A DNA stretch of 64,000 bases from Petrosia ficiformis (taxonomy: Eukaryota > Porifera > Demospongiae > Haplosclerida > Petrosiidae). The position numbers and the translations under genes were made by a program. Positions 59,621 to 64,000 of this stretch are shown piece by piece; positions within the stretch are counted from its first letter, which is position 1, and each line of letters begins with the position of its first letter. The notes beneath the pieces are model-generated. The model saw only the letters and a program-made list of their open reading frames with translations. It had not been told where the DNA came from and did no database searches. The stretch is from the NCBI GenBank assembly GCA_947044365.1, contig OX345639.1, positions 8,446,718-8,510,717 on the forward strand. Reading direction: 5' to 3'.

Positions 59621-62600
59621 GTGTGTGTGTGTTTGTGTCACTAACACAAGTATGCATTGTATATGTAAGTTGTGTCATTCCGGGGGGCTTGGGCAATTAA
59701 TGGGCATAGTGCGTAATAACTGTTCTAGGTGCAATATATTCCTAAAGTTCTACAAAAACCTCTAAAAAGTAAGAAGAGTAGATAATCAAATAATAGGATG
59801 TTGTGCTTCATACACGAGAAAGCCAGCCATGATTACTGAGTGTTGGACACCACAAAGCAATCATAGGGCTACTTTATCTCCATAATTATATCTTGTAATT
59901 ATTAGATGTACCACTGACAGTGCATTGAATATATTATGTAGCTAAAGTTACGTCATTCGTGAGACTAGGTCAGAAGTTAGGATTATTCTATAAACACTAC
60001 ATGTTATATATAGTTAAATAATGTTTGACACCAACTTAAAATGTATGTAACAATTTAATAGCAAGGGTGATGATAAATAACTCCCGGATATTAATTACTA
60101 CAAAACAATGATAAGTTTTTAATATGTAATAGAATATTCAATGTTATATTATACAGATTATTTACCTAAATTGCTCAAGTTTTGGGGCTTGTATCAGACT
60201 GTCACACATAGCAATAATACCTTCATCTCCCAAGTGGTTGAGATAAAGTCTGAATGTAATAAATGATACAGTTATATTTCATACACGTTAACAATAATAT
60301 TTTGCAGGAAATAATGCTTTTACAAATACTTAAAAACATGTAAGCTTACTCAAGTTGTTCCAAGTTCCTTAGATTAAACAAAATTGTGCTTAAGAGTCTG
60401 CCAGCATTTTTGTCTAAGTTGCAGCCCCGTAATCTATAGATATAAGAAAATCTCAATATAGGTACTACAAGTAATAAAATACATAAATACTTTATACAAA
60501 GTTAATGCTGGCTTTGTAATATTTTATTCACATAACATTTTCATTTTGTGATAATATAGTCATAAAATGGTGGTGAGTGTAATATTAAGGGCTAGCAGTT
60601 TCATCATCTTTATTCTTCTATTGGCTTCTGGGGATATTGAAACTAACCCAGGTCCAATCTATAGATACCCATGTTCAATTTGTGGTAAGCCTGTGATGAG
60701 AAACCGGCAGGGGATAGCTTGTGACAGGTGTGAGATGTGGACACATGCTAAGTGTTGTGGAGTTTCTAAGTTGGAGTATGATTATTTGTCTACTTTGGAT
60801 GACTCTCTACCCTGGTTTTGCCCTACCTGCCTTCTTTCTGAACTTCCCTTTTATACTGTTGATTTATTGGATGATCCAGGGTCTATTGAGGTATCTTATC
60901 CCATTCCTGATGAGGCTACATCAGTACTTTTTGAGAGAAAGGATGGAGACTTAGTTGTTGGTCATTTGAACGTTAGGAGCATAATGAACAAGCATGATGA
61001 GTTACGGGTTCTCATGCTATTAAGAAGACCAAACTCTGACTTTTTCAAAAAATCGTTCACCTTCCGGGGAGCCCAGGATTGGAACAGTTTGCCCAATCAT
61101 GAGAACTATTAGCTCAGCACTTACTTTAAAGACACACCTTAAAAATATCATGTAATATTTTCCATACTAAAGTTTTTCTTTCATAGTCTATTATTTATTC
61201 TTTTTCATTTTTGTCGCACTGTTTGTGGTGCAGGACTCCCGGGAAGACCGGCCTTAAGGCTGACGGGACATTTCCTGTTTAAAATAAAAAATTTATCTAT
61301 CTATCTATCTATCTTTCTGAACAAAGGGCAAAATCAAATTTCTTTGGTAGGTATTTCATTACTAGTACTTTAACACACTGTCACACAACCATACCCCAGA
61401 CGCTTGAGTTCAGTGCATTTCAACAGTCCTGGGAGAGCATCTTCAAGTCCTTTGGTACCAATTGGATTATAACTTACACTATAATTATTAGAAAGTAAAA
61501 TTCTCAATTCAATAATTCATTCAACTTACTAAAATTGAATTAAGTTAGGAAAATTCATCGTAAGTGAACAAAGTATCTTCCCAGAAGCAGGACCTAAATC
61601 ATTCTTTGTTAATCTGTAGTAACATGAAATGAGTTATTTGTGAATATCTGAATACAAGTAGTTAACCATATAACTATATACAATGAAACAGGAATATTTA
61701 TTTATGCCAATAATATTACGTTTTTAAAACACTTTTTTTGCTGAACAAATGCAAGCGTACCTAATATTTGTATATGGCCAAAGCAAGACACAAAGGCTCT
61801 CTATAGACCAGTATACATGACTGCCACAACAGGTTTGTGGCAGAAATGTCCCTTGTGAAAATTAAGAAATACACATATATACTCTGGATTAGTGCATCAA
61901 ATTTAACACTCTAAACTGTTAAAATTATGTGAAGTATATACAGTGGTATTGGACTCACACCAAAACACGAAGATCTCTCATGCTACATATGACAGGTTCA
62001 ATTATGGCTAATTTTTCACTTTTCAACTGGTTTCCATATAATCTGAAGTCAAAATACAATAAAAAAGAAACAAGTTATTTTCATATTAAAAAGAACATAT
62101 AAGTGTGTGTTCATTGAGTAATGAATAAGAAAGCCTCGATTAAACTATTATATCCATAATATAATATAGTCTCTGTTACCAAGCTTGCTGTACAATAAAA
62201 TGCTATAATCACAAGGTTCAGTCAGGCAAATGAAGAAGTAACCCATCAATAGGTAATCAATACAAAAAACACATATAGATGAAATATGTAGCTCAATATA
62301 CCACTTGTCATGTACCTTAACTCCAGCAGGTTTGGCATCTTCGAAAGAATACTTTTTAAAGCCATAGCTCCTTTTTCACCCAAAGGATTCAACTGAGATC
62401 GAATTCTAATATATAAATAAATATATGTATTACCAGGAATACATATTTCTTTCATAAATGATGTTTATAAGCCATAAAATTAGATAAAATTACTTAACAT
62501 TTCTGAACTGGAGTTAACAAATATGCTCCATAGAGATGTGTGATATGACTAAAAAATAATACTGTGTGTTTTAGGCAAAAATATTGTGATACGCTACAGT

Positions 62601-64000
62601 ATCACAATAGTTGAAATAATAATTGAAATGCTTATAAAATGTAAATAAATTAATGTCCTGTTTGGTCGTTGTTGTCAACAAATAGTAGATCAAAGTCATG
62701 CACACTAACCGTATAAAATTAGTCAAATTATTTTAAAAGCGTTTACTAAACTGTTCACTCCAGTATAATTTATTGTATCACAATATCGAGTGAAAATATC
62801 AATATTTCAATAGATAAATACATATCACACACACGAATGCTCAAATTAAATGTTGCCTTGATTCCCAATTTTTTTAAATTATGTATGATAGATGCTTTAG
62901 TACTTACTGGAAGTTTGATATGTTCTCAAACTCAATAGGACATTTGCTCAATTGAGCCTTCAGAGCTTCAATCCCCTCCACACCAACTTGACAATAGTTC
63001 ATTAAGAGCTGTCTCACTTCGAGTGGACCATTGTAAAGAACGAAACCAATCGCAGAGCAGTCAGGTGAAGAAAGCACAACGTTACTTATGTCCATTTTCT
63101 GGCACTCGCGAGAAGAAAGCAACTGACGGCAAAGTTCTTGTGAGCAATCTTCTCCTTGTGTTTCAAATGCACAACGACACAAAAATAGGGTTTCCACCCC
63201 TTTTGCTGGATTGAGCTGTGCAAGTTTGTCGTAAAGAACGGCTGCATTATCTGTAGATTTAATTATGCCAAAGAAAAACTTCCAAACCTCCCTCATGCTT
63301 GGATTATTTCCGTGTCTTTCCAACATCATTTTCTGGTGATCAACATCTAGTGTACTCAAATGATAAGCTCCCAGAAATTCTTGAAATGTCAAATGCTGGA
63401 AACTTAAGAACCGTTGCCGTTTAAAATCGCTGTACATCCTGTAAGATGAAACTATTCCAAGACCATTTTTTTCCAAATTTTTCAACTGCTCATGGGTGAA
63501 TTTAGTAGGAAAATGGTTTTCAATATCTTGCACACTAAAAATTATGCGTGACTGTATTTTAGCATACAGAGCTAGACATGAAATGGTCTGAAAGAGTTCA
63601 TATTCTTCATCTGACAAAAACCTCCTCATGTCGCTGAACCTTTCAATATAAACATCATCATCACCCCCTCTTTCTTTGACAACATATCGTATAATCGAGT
63701 GACTGACAAAACGATGATAAATGTCTGACTCAGTTTCTGGGAGGTTTTGGAATCTCGATACTTGGTTGAGGTGGACAATCATGGCCAAATGAAGTGGTAA
63801 ATAACACATATCTTTCACGTTAGGATGAGTATCAATATACACTAGAAGCTTCTTTGCCAAATGCTGTTGAGACTCATAATAGTCAGTGATATACTTTTCG
63901 ATTTGTGTAGGCATAAATCCAATAATTTCAACATGTGTATTCATTCTTTCTTTTACTTTCTCAGATGCTACAGGACGAGATGTAACTATCACAGATGCTT
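58643..64000 (-). CDS. NACHT-LRR (NLR) receptor, 3' part
   Basis: The 5' end is outside the window. Visible exons are 64000-62908, 62405-62316, 62042-61959, 61613-61530, 61478-61395, 60433-60350, 60249-60166, 59487-59404 and 58745-58643, all in phase 2, giving 595 residues. The first exon holds the end of NACHT (SVIVTSRPVAS, sensor-1-like) and the following helical part (DMCYLPLHLAMIVHLN, FLSFQHLTFQEFLGAYHLS). The rest are leucine-rich repeats, one per exon of 84 nt (28 residues; the first is 90), such as VSYNPIGTKGLEDALPGLLK and LYLNHLGDEGIIAMCDSLIQ. The last exon ends QKGLESINYAV. NLRs sense microbial or stress signals in the cytosol. N-terminal effector domain unknown. A retroelement lies in the intron between 61394 and 60434. 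Confidence 0.88.
59551..59868 (+). mobile_element. CCCTATAATTGC-ended DNA element, copy D
   Basis: The ends CCTATGATTGCTTTCCCATG and CACAAAGCAATCATAGGG, with interior GTGTCACTAACACAAGTATG and CAATTAATGGGCATAGTGCG, match copies A and B. It lies in an NLR intron. Confidence 0.7.
60567..61313 (+). mobile_element. deleted non-LTR retroelement (CR1/L2-like) with 2A motif and PHD finger
   Basis: A 181-codon open frame (60567-61112) reads: hydrophobic start, 2A-type motif GDIETNPGP, PHD-like zinc finger (CSICGKPV, CDRCEMWTHAKC, WFCPTC), start of an endonuclease (HLNVRSIMNKHDEL), then an abrupt junction to the far C-terminus of a reverse transcriptase (KSFTFRGAQDWNSLPN). The endonuclease body and the reverse-transcriptase core are gone, though the frame stays open across the junction. 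The 3' end has a (TATC)n tail at about 61294-61313, typical of CR1/L2-group elements. It is inserted antisense in an intron of the NLR gene. Confidence 0.82.

Noticed and set aside
59568..59765. 65-codon plus-strand frame with YIYIYIYMYVCVCVCV
   Set aside because: Translation of TA and GT microsatellites in a miniature element.

Overview
The window is AT-rich eukaryotic DNA from an animal. Genes are split by many GT–AG introns, and the families include filamin, RNF19-type RBR ligase, RSRC2, GALNT, a CRTAP/FKBP protein, UFSP protease, mitochondrial ribosomal protein mL49, a death-effector-domain protein and a NACHT–LRR receptor. Short introns, single-copy housekeeping genes, many miniature transposons and an invertebrate-style NLR fit an early-branching metazoan. 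A demosponge such as Amphimedon is my best guess; this is inference, not something the sequence states. All gene models below were built by hand from splice-site phase and family resemblance.

Layout. 1-13545 (minus strand): a tandem filamin-like cluster. It has a 3'-truncated (window edge) or CH-only copy at 1357-3250, a dead fragment at 5553-6930 and an intact 1,410-residue copy at 7046-13545. 13765-15939 (plus): a DED protein with a TRAF/MATH-like C-terminus, head to head with the filamin. 16436-27278 (minus): an RNF19-like RBR ubiquitin ligase with two 4 kb introns full of miniature transposons. 27588-31158 (minus): an RSRC2-like RS-rich protein. 31721-36727 (minus): an uninterrupted 1,668-residue DEAH helicase fused to a C-terminal RBR ligase module. 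37110-38896: a dead hAT transposase. 40055-43620 (plus): mL49. 43817-44844: a 1 kb transposon with 39-bp perfect ends. 45232-47308 (minus): a UFSP1-like UFM1 protease. 47383-47464: tRNA-Ser(GCT). 47549-50194 (minus): a secretory-pathway fusion of an FKBP prolyl isomerase with a CRTAP/leprecan domain, ending in HEEL. 50330-55885 (plus): a GALNT mucin-type O-glycosyltransferase that shares a 135-bp promoter with the fusion and carries tRNA-Met(CAT) in an intron. 58643-64000 (minus): the 3' part of a NACHT-LRR receptor whose repeats each sit on one 84-nt exon, with a deleted non-LTR retroelement carrying a 2A-like motif in one intron.

Themes. Several neighbours belong to ubiquitin or ubiquitin-like signalling (two RBR ligases, a UFM1 protease) and to death-fold/NLR immunity. 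Physical proximity alone does not show that they work together. The FKBP-CRTAP fusion and GALNT are a more convincing functional pair: both act in the ER/Golgi and they are transcribed divergently from one short GC-rich promoter. Non-coding space is dominated by miniature inverted-repeat elements. I could assign two of these families by target-site duplications, one MULE-like (8-9 bp) and one hAT-like (8 bp).
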